From Thereva unica (lineage: Eukaryota; Arthropoda; Insecta; Diptera; Therevidae), in NCBI GenBank assembly GCA_949987705.1, contig CATLJY010000045.1, positions 62,001-126,000 of the forward strand: a stretch of DNA of 64,000 bases. Direction: 5' to 3'. Position numbers and translations under genes: made by a program. Below the pieces are notes generated by a model. It was given only the letters and a program-made list of their open reading frames with translations, was not told where the DNA came from and searched no databases. Shown piece after piece: positions 24,901 through 34,223 of the stretch; the stretch's first letter is position 1; each line of letters opens with the position of its first letter.

Positions 24901-25362
24901 ATCACACAAATAGAAGCTTGTTTAAATTCACGATCATTGGGCGAAATCAGCAATGACCCTGAAGACCTAACACCACTAACACCAGCTCATTTTCTGATCG
25001 GAGACATCTTGCTCACACCCCCTGAACCCTCAGTATTAAACATGAATATTCACAGATTAGATAGATGGCAGTACATCCAACAGCTATATCAAACATTTTG
25101 GAAAAGGTGGAATTCAGAATATTTGTCACGTCTACAACAAAGGCCGAAATGGACTAGGACACAGGAGAACATAAAAATCGGTCAACTAGTCGTAATCAAG
25201 GAAGATAACCTCCCACCGTCTCAATGGATGCTAGGACGAATACTCCATGTCCACCCAGGATCAGATCAATTAGTCCGCGTAGTCACGGTAACAACAAAAT
25301 CTTCAATTCTAAAGAGACCAATAACAAAAATTTGCTTATTGCCTATAGAACCTAGTAACTAG
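18994..25362 (+). pseudogene. BEL1 gag-pol, broken by a foldback insertion and one stop
   Basis: The ATG at 18994 starts gag (MERSLNKQLAQKEMLEK), interrupted after 17 codons by a 1,080-bp foldback and resuming at 20125. Gag has the BEL core (LEKFSGDYRKWTTFHDLF) and knuckles CINCLGHGHLVAQC and CNICHQNHH. Then come the aspartic protease (ALIDQGSQVSIV), RT (FSADIAKMYRQI; FYVDDLMSG at about 22796), RNase H (HGFSDASIQAYAAV, AWTDSEIVLAWL), and integrase (HGGPQ...C2, GVDYCGPF, YCDCGSNF, GLWESG). The DUF5641-like end is WMLGRILHVHPG. One in-frame TAA at 24190-24192 separates RNase H from integrase. Otherwise the frame is open. Confidence 0.93.
19045..20124. mobile_element. 1,080-bp foldback inserted in BEL1 gag
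   Basis: The ends are GGACCCCGCACCAAATACAT at 19045 and its complement ending at 20124. Arms of ~395 bp (19045-19437 and 19730-20124) are nearly perfect inverted repeats, with a ~290-bp spacer. The spacer edge repeats the terminal motif GCACCAAAATACATGGAAAA (19450). The length is a multiple of three. No direct TSD is visible: flanks are GAGAAA and TTTATC. No transposase. Confidence 0.9.
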
Positions 25363-25617
25363 TAAAAACCACAAACCAAAAAATTTTTTAACGTGATACT
25401 GGGAACTCGCCTTACTAAATTGCAGAATCCGCTCAGGCACACTCAGCTAGGATCCTAACCCGTAAAACCTAATTTTCGAAATGCAACAGTACAAACGACT
25501 GAAGATAACCGTTAATAAAGTTATCATAGAATTTTCAAGAAATCAGCCATTCGGTTAGTTAACCTTATACCAGTGATATCAGCAAGTAATTTTTAAAAAA
25601 CTTTAATAAACCCCATC

Positions 25618-26112
25618 ATGGATTATTTGTGGATTGATGACCTTCCCATCCTACGGACGCCACCGAGAGCTCCTGAATCATCTATAAAAACCAACTTAAG
25701 AAAATTGACTTCGCCGAAAAAACCTGTAATAAGAAAAACTTTTGAAGCCACACCATGCGACCCGGCAATCAGGAAAAGGACCCAGCCACGAAAGATTCCA
25801 ACATCATCCCGCAAGGAACCGGCAGTACCAATCAATGAACTACCTCAGGAAATCCCTTCCCAAAAAAGGAAGATCACCTTGGAGGAATATCGGGCACGTC
25901 GCGATAGTCAACCACCACCCAATGTTGTCGTAGATCCATCCGTGTGGCAGCAAATAAAAAACATCCCTATCCCTTGGGATCAAGTTAAAAAAGCTAAACG
26001 GTCCTATAGATTGAAAATGAAAAACAGAACAGTGCGATTTACCTTCACAAAAGAAAGAAAATGTCGCATGACTCTGCAATTAAAATCCAAAAATAAAAAC
26101 GGAAATCAATAA
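25618..26112 (+). CDS. Accessory basic ORF of BEL1, between pol and 3' LTR
   Basis: Intact 164-codon frame, 255 bp after the pol stop and 91 bp before the 3' LTR, in the position where some LTR elements keep env. It has no signal peptide or membrane segment, so it does not look like an envelope. It is Pro-rich in the first half (LPILRTPPRAPE) and very Lys/Arg-rich toward the end. Notable blocks are QKRKITLEEYRARRDSQPPP, VWQQIKNIPIPWDQVKKAKR and VRFTFTKERKCRMTLQL. BEL2 has only 284 bp in the same interval and no such ORF. Function unknown; a nucleic-acid-binding or splice-derived role is only a guess. Confidence 0.6.
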   Translation: MDYLWIDDLPILRTPPRAPESSIKTNLRKLTSPKKPVIRKTFEATPCDPAIRKRTQPRKIPTSSRKEPAVPINELPQEIPSQKRKITLEEYRARRDSQPPPNVVVDPSVWQQIKNIPIPWDQVKKAKRSYRLKMKNRTVRFTFTKERKCRMTLQLKSKNKNGNQ

Positions 26113-26203
26113 AAACATTTCATGAAATAATTGAATTTTATTCCTTATTTACAATTTAAATAATAATAACATCTTGAAGCAAAGGCTTCAAGGCCCCGGA
26201 GAA

Positions 26204-27129
26204 TGTTCCGTCGTAGAAGTCACTCCTGAAAAATGTAAACAAAAATTACCACAAAGAAAATAAGTCCAAATAAAAACACTTACCTGACAACCCCAGATCC
26301 AGTCCATCAACCAAAACACCCTGTCCTATCCTTTCCGCCTTGTCCCTACAAAATACAAAATACAAATCAGAAATAAATATAAGAAAAAGAGAACAAATCA
26401 TAAATCTTACCTCCACAGCTTCCAGAATGACAGATCGTAGCAGCTCACCCATACATAAACCAAATACAAGATGGAGGGATAGATTCCCAAGTTCCCCACC
26501 AACATCTATTGTCTACAACGAAATAAATATCGCAGCACGTTGATGCGAAAATTCAGATCGCACTTGATCTTCTCAGCGAGCCGAGCTAGAAGAAATTCAG
26601 CGAAAGCTAGTGATCTCAAACTTGATATAAACCTGAATTACACTTAACGTGCCGAGTTAGTGTAAATCCTTGATCACATTGAACGAGTCGAGTTAATGTG
26701 AACTCTATCCAGATTACATAGAACGAGTCGAGTTTATGTAAATTCCTAATCCTGAGAATTTAAATTCAGTCCAAGTTACTTACCCAAAACTTGAATTCAG
26801 CAAATACCGGAACCGAAACAGCATCCACAGAGGACCAGAATTCACGAGGCCCAGAAGATTGCGTTTATATAGACACCAACCCAGAAAATCGAGAAAGATT
26901 AGAATATCATTTGATTAAAGGTGAAGTAAAATTTGGATTGTTAGTTATTAAAAATTGAAGTCGAATTGGATTGTTAGTTATTAAAAATTGAAGTCGAAAT
27001 TGGAATTTATTAGATTTAAGATTTAATTGAAGTAAATAAAATTAAGTAAAATAATTGAAATTTGTTTTTCTGAAAGCTTACGGTGTCGCCATCCACTGAG
27101 TTTTCCGAATAGGCATAAGAGCCCATTCA
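26204..27129 (+). repeat. BEL1 3' LTR (926 bp)
   Basis: Direct repeat of the 5' LTR, preceded by a purine-rich tract (AAGGCCCCGGAGAA) that can serve as PPT. It ends at CATTCA, followed by the target duplication GGCGG. Confidence 0.93.
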
Positions 27130-27134
27130 GGCGG

Positions 27135-29130
27135 CGCAAATTACCGTATATTTTCGATAATGTATGATCAGTTTGATCACAGCGGGTTAGTTGTGTGTTC
27201 AGGTAAACACCTAGGTTTTTCACTCGTGGCTGGTAGGGTAAGGTTGTTTGCATAAGAGTAATAGGCGGTAAATACGAGGTGTCTAACTCACTCCTGTACA
27301 TTGAGAAGCATGTAGACTTGGCGGCATTTAGATGTAACTGATTTGATAATGACCATTGATATACTCGCTCGAGGTCAGCATTGATGTTGAAGACACAGTT
27401 TTCCACTAACCCAAGAGGACTATTTGAATAAAGCTGAACATCATCCGCATACATGTGGAGTTTGCAATCCTTGACAGTATTACAGATATCATTAATGTAG
27501 ATGCTGAAAAGTAATGGCCCTAGAATGGAGCCCTGCGGCACTCCACATGTAAATGGTGATGGATCAGAGATAGAATCTTGAAACCATACCATTTGGGAAC
27601 GATTACTTAAGTAATTCCAAATTAAGGAGATCGCTGAGGGGGAGAAACCCATATAGTTTGATAATTTAGTTTCAAGAAGCTTATGATTGACACTATCAAA
27701 TGCTTTGCTGAAGTCGATAAGAACCAGAAATGCAATGTTATCACCATCAAGAGCCATTCGAAGGTCACTAGTTACCTTTAGCAGCGCAGTTTCGCAGCTA
27801 CTACTTTCCCGGAAGCCGGACTGTGTACTTGACAGCAAAGACCACATTTCACAGTGGGCTTGGATTTGCCATGACATTAATTTCTCAAGTACTTTGCCTA
27901 AGAAACATAGGGTACTGATGGGGCGATAATCAGAGGGGTTTTTCGGGGATTTGCATTTGGGTAAGGCAATTACTTTCGCTTTTTTCCATTGAAGTGGAAA
28001 ATATGATTTCGTGAGGCAGTTATTAAAAATATGTGTAAGATAGGGGAAGATTACAGGAAAAATGCACTTAAGGAAGGTTGGCGGAAGATCATCAAGTCCA
28101 ACAGAATCCGACTTTATGGAGTCAAGAGCTTTATGAACTTCAGAGTAATCCACATTGCGAAAACTGAAGTACCTAAGGTTGTCATCAATTAGTCTCGAGC
28201 AGGAATAGCCACTGGTATTGTTGACAATCGTGGTAAAATAGTTGTTTAGTTCGTTTGCAGTGAGGCTGCTCTGGACTGCACCGTCATCACCATAAATCCC
28301 AAGTTTCTTTACGTTAGCCCAAAATTTCTTCGAGGGTAGGGATAGACTGAGTTTGGCCGAAAAGAACTTCAGTTTTGCTTTGCGGATAGTCGAGGTGACT
28401 ACATTCCTGACGGCTGTGTAAGCTCTACGGTTCACTTCAGTTTTATTTCTCTTATATCTTCTAAACAGGTATTCTCTCTCAGATAGGGGATAGGGAGAGC
28501 CAAGGTGAGGTAGAGGGAAGTATGCGTTTAACTTTGATTGGGGCAAACGATTCGAGAAGGTGCTTGCACAGAAGGCTAAAGTGTGCCACTTGGTCGTCAA
28601 TGTCTTGAAACCAGAAAACATTGTCCCAAGAAAGTACGGAACATTCATGTAATAGATCAGGAGTGTTAATGGCCTTATAATCACGGTAGGAAAGAGTTTT
28701 ATTCTCGCTGCTTTCAATTGCGAAGTTGAGGGAAATATATAGGATGTCGTGATCAAGATAACTTGGGGGGCTGATCTGATTGTGAAATAAGACATTCCCT
28801 CTATCCGACACAAAAAATATGTCCAGCAAGGATGGATTAGAGGTGTTACAATACGTTGGAAGTTGATTGATTGGCTTCAGGTCAAAAGTTTTGAAAAAGG
28901 TTAGGAAATTATTGCGCAGAGAGCTGTATGATAGGATATTGACGTTAAAATCTCCTCCAACAATGATGCTATCATAATTGTGAGTTGCTTCGGGGAGCCA
29001 CATTTCCAGTTCACTGGCTACAGGTAACGAAAATGTGCGAGGACAGTAAACCACGGTCGCAAGGCTTTTGCTAACATCACACACAATTTCGACGCTAAGA
29101 AATTCTAGAGCATTGGATATAGATTCTTTT
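27135..29130 (-). pseudogene. LINE ORF2: endonuclease end and reverse transcriptase
   Basis: Minus strand. The endonuclease part (from about 29125) has NALEFLSVEIVCDV, YDSIIVGGDFNVNILS and PSYLDHDILYISL. It runs to about 28490, where a frameshift leads into SEREYLFRRYKRNKTEVNRR. RT motifs follow: IALPKCKSPKNPSDYRPIST, FLVLIDFSKAFDSVNHKL (A), CGVPQGSILGPLLFSIYIND, and HMYADDVQLYSN (YADD) at about 27455. It ends at the BEL1 target duplication after YGNLRR. Bases below 27130 in the open frame are BEL1 LTR. Confidence 0.88.
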
Positions 29131-29136
29131 ACCTTT

Positions 29137-31203
29137 TTAGTTTTAGTATTAAAATAAGATTTTAAGAAACAAATATGATCCAGTGTTTCATAATTTAGTC
29201 TCGATCTTATTTTAGTGCAGATCTGCACAGAAGCTGAAAATGCTCGTTCTGATTCTACACTTGTTGGAGGTATTGTTCTTAGATAATCATAGGCTAATTG
29301 TAAGTGCACCCCCTTAATACTTCTTCTTCAAAAAATAACATTTCTTTCCTAATTTGTTGGTCTAATCCTTGAATTTTCCCTTTGGAAGTATTCGGAGCAG
29401 ATGTCATCGTTTTATTAATTACAGTTTGTAATTTATTTTTTAATAAATCAATTTTCTTTATTGCTACAGAGGAAGATGATAATGACAGTGCCAATGGTAT
29501 ATCATCTTCAGGATCCGAATGTTCAATTGTACTGTCAGGCTCGTTAGCTCTAATCCCAACTCCGAGACGTTCCACAAGACGAATAATTATTTTTATAATA
29601 GTTGGTTTACTAATTATTGGAAATAAATCTGTATCGACAGAATCGTTTGCATTCTGTGATGCGCTGTGTAAATACTGAAGTACTTGAGATAAATCTGTAC
29701 GCCTTTGGGATATGCGAAATTAACGGACATTAACGGACACTTTTCATAGCATGCCGCTTGAAATAACACACTTTTTTTATATGTTAATATATTTATACAT
29801 TTTCGGTATTTGAGGAATTTTTTTTATATTGAATGTGTTCGGAATGTTATTCGATCGGTTTAATGTAGATTAGGGCCTAAAATATTGTGACGGCTATTCC
29901 CGTCATTTGCGCAGCGTTTTTTTTTCAAATATAACTTTTATCCCATGACGGCAATAGCCGTCATTTGTTTTTGAGGAGGTACACTTATGACGGCTATAGC
30001 CGCAATTTCCGCCAATGGGTTAAAGCATTTGCCAAATTAGCGCTTATTTCACTTTTATTGGCAATGAGTGTTTCCATCAAAAATTTTAAGGTTGCATCTG
30101 CAACGAGAAGATTTGAGTCTTTAATTGGAGAAAGTGCAGCAATAGCTTCAGAAATTAAATTAAAATCACAAAAATTTATGTTTGAATTTAAGTCTATTAA
30201 AGCTTTTTGTACACAATTCCGCAATTGATTAAATCTTTCTAGCATATTAAATAGACTATTCCAACGTGTTATGACATCCAATTGTAAATTAATTTTCTTT
30301 CCAAATTCTAGTTTAACATATTTTTGTAAATATTGATCATTTTTAGTTGGAGATCGTCTGAAAATTTTAATTACTTTTCGAATTTTTGTTACGAGTGAAG
30401 ATAAATGACTATATTTTAAATTTACTGCAGTGTCAATAAAATTAAACTCTACGGCAACACCATCATCTTCATCATTTTCTTTTTCTTCATTATTGTCATT
30501 ACCGTCATCAGCATTAGCATATCCATTATTATCACTATCCTCAGATTCAGTATCATCCGTTTCCACATCACCAGCTCCTTCAATATCAGCATTGAAAATT
30601 GCTAAATTTGGTTTGTTTTTGTAAAGGACATCTGTAACTGCTAAATGAATGCCGTGTGCAAAACATAGCTGGTGTTCGACATCAATCAATTTTCCCAGCT
30701 TTACCATGACTGACGCACCATCTGTCGATATACAAACAATGTCTCTCGATAAGTTGAGACCATGCTCTTGTAATTTTATTTCCAAAATATCCAAGCATTT
30801 TTCCGCCGGCACTCTTCTATATAAACGAAGAGCAGAAAACTCTAAATGGCAGTCCATCACGTGCTACCATACGAGCTAATATTTCACATAACTGCTTCGT
30901 TCTTTGACTTTTAAAATAATCAAATATTTTGCAAGGTATTTTCTTAGGTTGACTTTGACTAGAACTAGGTTCATCCTTTTCTGTACCTGCTGCAGTGTCA
31001 CTTTTAGTTTTTAAATTTATTTTATGTATTGTTTTCAAGTGAGTGTGAAGGCCACTTGTGGATCCTCCAGAACATTTAATTTCTTTTGAGCATTGCTTAC
31101 ATTTTGATACTTGACTTTATTTATCAATTAAATAATAGTGCCAAACAGAAAACTTATCGTTCCCTTTCTTGTGTTCCTCAAATACAATAGAATTGGAACT
31201 CAT
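29137..31203 (-). pseudogene. hAT transposase, multiple breaks
   Basis: The ATG at 31203 opens MSSNSIVFEEHKKGNDKFSV. A stop near 31112 precedes a BED-type finger (CKQCSKEIKCSGG...HTHLKTIH). The RNase H-like catalytic part shows CISTDGASVMVKLGK and CFAHGIHLAV (about 30640-30745), then an Asp/Glu-rich insert. An insertion at 29724-30019 splits it. It resumes with RISQRRTDLSQVLQYLHS. A frameshift near 29305 precedes the dimerisation domain (RTIPPTSVESERAFSASVQI, then CFLKSYFN). Non-functional. Confidence 0.85.
29720..30023. mobile_element. TTAA-flanked piggyBac-like MITE inside the hAT
   Basis: A 296-bp insert bounded by TTAA at 29720-29723 and 30020-30023 splits the hAT frame. The right end reads CCGCCAATGGGTTAA, so from that side it is TTAACCCATTGGCGG, the piggyBac style. 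It contains short palindromes (TGACGGCTAT...GTCA repeated three times at about 29890, 29946 and 29987). The left terminus (CGGACATTAACGG) is not a good TIR partner, so the left end is degraded or the boundary differs by one motif (TTAACGGACA is tandemly doubled). Confidence 0.6.
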
Positions 31204-31689
31204 GATTTTGTTTCTAAAATAATTCCTATGTTATTTTAACTATTTAAAATTAAAACCTGAATTTACTATTTTATTTATTATGTTGAGCTAGAGAAGCAAA
31301 ATTGAAAATATATATTAAAGACTTCAACAGACAAGAAAACACGACCTACACACAATATGCGTCTAAACACTACACAGAGTACAGCTCTCAACAGAACACT
31401 GCAGTTAAATTTTCGAGAAATCACCACCGCAACCACTTTTTGGGATTCCCCGAAATAAGTTTGTCAATAAAAAAATATACAGTGAGGGACAAAAGTATTG
31501 ACACAGATAAAATTTTTAAGTAAAACTAGATGTTAGCAGCCAAAATATGTAGTAATTTTTAATATTTTTTAATGTCGATAAACCGGTATTTTAATGTTTA
31601 ATACCGGTATTGTATACCGACTAAATTTTGAAAGGGATCCCGGTTTTCGGGATACCGGTATCCCGGTATTGCATTCCCTATTTCTAAAT

Positions 31690-31898
31690 AAACTGTACCC
31701 ATCGATTGATACAGATATTGAAGGAACATGATCGCAAAGTGAGGCTTCGGATACCAACAAGACATGGATGTTGGACCCAAGAAAAATTTCCCGCAGTTCA
31801 TCTATTTTATTACGTGGACTTCTCGCATTGATGTGACAAAAATTTAATCCACGAGCCCTACTTTGAAATATGTTGAGCAAAGTTCTAATTTTGTTCAT
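31690..31898 (-). pseudogene. LINE endonuclease N-terminal fragment
   Basis: Minus-strand frame: LNFCHINARSPRNKIDELR, NIHVLLVSEASLCDH, SISVSIDGYSLFRN. These are the opening blocks of an APE-type LINE endonuclease (N...E). The frame leaves LINE sequence at the hAT terminus near 31685. It joins in logic, though with a gap of ~35 residues, to the part below 29130. Confidence 0.8.
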
Positions 31899-32027
31899 GT
31901 CAAAAAGGTAAGGTTTTACTACCTAGGTCGCCAGTGCGAGGGGGCAGAAAGTGTAAAAGATGCGCGATGTTTGAAAAATGAAGTTCTAAGACTAAGCAAT
32001 AATAAATCCACCATTACAAAAAAGAAA
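31899..32027. other. LINE interval with ORF1 C-terminus missing
   Basis: The sequence between ORF1 and the endonuclease is far too short for a complete ORF1 C-terminal domain, so an internal deletion removed it. No other feature. Confidence 0.5.
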
Positions 32028-32469
32028 GCGATTCCAAGATGTGCCTCGGGTTCTCGTTCTCGCATGTCGGGACGCCGCGGATGACCACGTCCTGGAGTCG
32101 TAGCTGCCGGCGCAGATCCTCCACTTCGTTAGAAACTACGGCGATATCATGCTGCACAGTTTCCATATCGTCCCTCAGCCCTGCGAGTTGGCCATTGAAG
32201 TTATTACATACCTCGTCAATGCGTGCTATTAGGCGCTCCTCGAAGGTGGCAAGTTTATCATCCAGCATACGGCTGAGGCTTGTAAAGAGCTTTTTTTCCA
32301 GAAGCTCAAATCTGTCTTCTGGGCCAGCGACTGACGTCGATCTAGGCGTTCTGCTGCAGTTATCGGCATGCCTGCTGCTGCTACCGGGGGTGTTGACCCC
32401 AGCAGGAGTAACGTTAACAATTTCGGCGCACTTTCTTGGTTTTGCCCTTGTTTGGATTGATTTCGACAT
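32028..32469 (-). pseudogene. LINE ORF1 N-terminal part (coiled coil)
   Basis: ATG at 32469 (minus): MSKSIQTRAKPRKCAEIVNV, then a Ser/Thr-rich stretch, then a heptad-like coiled coil (FELLEKKLFTSLSRMLDDKL...VVSNEVEDLRRQLRLQ). It ends VVIRGVPTCENE, the start of an RRM-like ORF1 domain. The rest of the domain is absent. This is the RNA chaperone ORF of the LINE. Confidence 0.7.
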
Positions 32470-32604
32470 TTTACGGCAAAAAAACGGAAATAAAAAGGCT
32501 AAGAACACAATTGCACTCCGGATTTAAAAAAAGTTGTGGTAATATATACTTGGTGGAATTCTGATTTGAAGAAATAAGCGGATAAAATAAAATAACCGGG
32601 AGCT

Positions 32605-33165
32605 ATGCGGAAGCACGTCTACTCAGTCGACATTCTAATTCGTCTACTCGCTTCAACTAGGTCTGGCGTAGACGACCTGCAGCGTCATCAGAGGTTGAGT
32701 GACGTAATTGTTCGAGGAATCCCCGTTAAACCTGATGATAATACACTCAAATTTATCAAGAGCATAGCTGAGAAAGTGAACCATCAACTGTCTCCCTACG
32801 CTGATGCTTTCCGATTCCGACTGACCCGGGGTAAAAGCAATAGCAGGGACATCCCATTCATCGTAAAACTATCCAGCGAGCGTGAAGCCAAGGCTTTCAT
32901 GTCTGCGCTGAGAAAATCAAAAAAATATAAATTCCCTCTTAATGAACTGGAGGGCTTTACAGCCGACTCTCCTGTTCACATTAATGAGAGCCTATCGCCA
33001 CAGAATAAAGAATTACTGCGAGCAGCCTTGGAACTAATGTAAAATGGGGATTTTGGCTGCAGTGTACACCCGGGATGGCCTTGTACACATTAAACGCACT
33101 AAAGATGATTGCCCGATTGTTGTGCGCGACCTATCCGAACTGGAGAGGTCTGTGAAGTTGGCAAC
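32605..33165 (+). pseudogene. LINE ORF1 middle and C-terminal fragment, opposite strand
   Basis: Plus-strand frame: VDDLQRHQRLSDVIVRGIPV matches the junction seen in the minus ORF1 (EDLRRQLRLQDVVIRGVP). It then covers the ORF1 C-terminal domain (FIVKLSSEREAKAFMSALRK) to a stop at 33040-33042. It continues in another frame with VYTRDGLVHIKRTKDDCP. It is a related but different copy, arranged head to head with the minus one and joined at about 32530-32600. Confidence 0.7.
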
Positions 33166-33670
33166 ACGAAATGCGAATTTTGGGAAAAAAAATTTCATAC
33201 GTTTGTCCAAGTTTGTCCAAGCAAAAGTTTTGTTTGTCCAGGCACCGTTAACAAGTTATAAGGAAAATTTTTTTTTTTGCAAATTTTTCCAACCAACACC
33301 CCAACTTTGAAAAAAAAAACATTGTTTAACCACTTATATCGTTTGTCTGCGGTAAGACTTATGGGGTGCGACAGCGAGGGAGGCCCACCCTTCGCTGGAA
33401 GGATGGCGTGGACCAGGACGCTCAGAGTTTAGGGATGCCAAACTGGATGACATCGGCTCAGAATCGGGACCGGTGGAGAGAACAGTTGCGCAAGGCCACG
33501 ACCGGATCCCGGTTGTAGAGCCGTTAAAGAAGAAGAAGAATTAAAATTTTTCAAGTTTGTGAAGTTGGCAACACGAAATTCGAATTTTGGAAATTTTTTG
33601 TTTTCATACGTTTGTCCAGGCAAAAGTTTTTTTTGTCCAGGCACCGTTAACAAGTTATAAGCAAAAAAAA
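33152..33670 (+). repeat. ~115-bp direct repeat flanking a LINE tail
   Basis: GTGAAGTTGGCAACACGAAA and the following ~115 bp (through CAGGCACCGTTAACAAGTTA) occur at 33152-33275 and 33559-33662. They flank an RTE-like 3' fragment and some AT-rich DNA. The second copy leads into the minisatellite. Confidence 0.8.
33353..33541 (+). mobile_element. Truncated RTE-like LINE 3' end
   Basis: About 190 bp encodes the same C-terminus as the RTE-like element at 35210-38377 (YGVRQRGRP...NWMTSAQNRDRWREQL). It ends with GAGCCGTTAAAGAAGAAGAA, the same tail. A 5'-truncated insertion, as is usual for LINEs, in opposite orientation to the full copy 1.7 kb away. Confidence 0.88.
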
Positions 33671-34135
33671 TATTTGCCAGGCACAGATTCGTTTGTCCAA
33701 GCCCGAATTCGTTTGTTCATGGACAGAAATCGTTTTTCCATGCCAGAATTCGTTTGTCCAGGCACAGATACGTTTGTCCAAGCCAGAATTCGTTTGTTCA
33801 TGGACAGAAATCGTTTGTCCATGCCAAAATTCGTTTGTCCATGGACAGAAATCGTTTGTCCAAGCCAGAATTCGTTTGTCCATGGGCAGAAATCGTTTGT
33901 CCGTGCCAGAATTCGTTTGTCCAAGCCAGAATTCGTTTGTTCATGGACAGAAATCGTTTGTCCAGGCCAGAATTCGTTTGTCCATGGACAGAAATCGTTT
34001 GTTCAAGCCAGAAATCGTTTGTCCGAGCCAGAATTCGTTTGTCCATGACAGAATTCGTTTGTCCATGGACAGAAATCGTTTTTGCAACCTGAATTCGTTT
34101 GTCCAGGCACAGATTCGTTTGTTCTACATCAGAAA
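33665..34135 (+). repeat. 20/22-bp minisatellite (CGTTTGTCCA...AGAA)
   Basis: Alternating short units built on CGTTTGTCCA plus either TGGACAGAAAT (22-bp step) or AGCCAGAATT (20-bp step), with many EcoRI sites (GAATTC). The units contain no stop in most frames, so three plus-strand and three minus-strand frames are open over 200-500 bp. These frames encode degenerate repeats and are not supported as genes. Confidence 0.9.
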
Positions 34136-34223
34136 ACATTTATTTATGAAGAAACACAAAAAATACCATGGCACGGTTGTGCTATCATTTTGAAATTTAA
34201 CATTTCCTTCGTACTTCGTTCGC
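34136..34223 (+). other. End of minisatellite and possible LINE start
   Basis: AT-rich transition. From about 34200 the frame reads PSYFVRYTR, which continues in frame into LINE codons right of hAT-A (39131 on), so a 5'-truncated LINE copy may begin around 34190-34200. Confidence 0.4.

Larger units (their letters stand above)
17983..27129 (+). mobile_element. BEL/Pao LTR retrotransposon BEL1, TSD GGCGG
   Basis: A 9,147-bp element bounded by ~930-bp direct LTRs beginning TGTTCCGTCG and ending AGCCCATTCA. It is flanked by the 5-bp duplication GGCGG at 17978-17982 and 27130-27134. Order: 5' LTR, PBS, gag-pol (broken), a third basic ORF, PPT, 3' LTR. The LTRs differ mainly by small indels (near 18125/26346), so the insertion is fairly young. 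It sits inside the minus-strand LINE. Confidence 0.95.
29131..31690 (-). mobile_element. BED-finger hAT transposon, 3' end missing
   Basis: Minus-strand hAT inside the LINE endonuclease. The 5' terminus at about 31685 has TAGGGAATGCAATACCGGGA and nested palindromes (GATACCGGTATC, AATACCGGTATT). The transposase C-terminus at about 29137 runs straight into LINE codons without a stop or TIR, so the 3' end was deleted, probably with part of the endonuclease. A Tc1-like TIR motif (CAGTGAGGGACAAAAGTATT, 31481) lies in its 5' region. Confidence 0.78.
17241..32530 (-). mobile_element. Minus-strand LINE spread over 15 kb by BEL1 and hAT insertions
   Basis: Pieces in 5'-3' order on the minus strand: ORF1 N-terminus (32469-32028), endonuclease start (31898-31690), hAT insertion, endonuclease end and RT (29130-27135), BEL1 insertion, RT thumb and C-terminus (17982-17487), then a 3' UTR with an AATAAATAATAATAATT tail near 17241. 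Across the BEL1 insertion the reading frame joins directly at the GGCGG duplication, proving that the two parts were once contiguous. CR1/jockey-like; the (TAA)n-type tail is also seen in I-like elements, so clade is open. Confidence 0.87.

Noticed and set aside
25618..26112. BEL1 accessory ORF as an envelope gene
   Set aside because: No signal peptide, no transmembrane segment, no cysteine pattern; strongly basic soluble protein instead.
27023..27134. C-terminal end of the long minus RT frame
   Set aside because: These bases are the BEL1 3' LTR and target duplication; the true LINE continuation is at 17982.
29115..31695. Possible 8-bp hAT duplication TAGAAATA/TAGAATTT
   Set aside because: Two mismatches, and LINE codons appear to continue to about 29130, beyond the proposed site; likely coincidence.
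33665..34135. CRISPR-like regular repeats
   Set aside because: No unique spacers, 20/22-bp units in a eukaryotic repeat context; it is a minisatellite.
33587..34193. Open frames of 70-166 codons on both strands in the minisatellite
   Set aside because: They arise from stop-free short tandem units in every frame; no start context or protein family.
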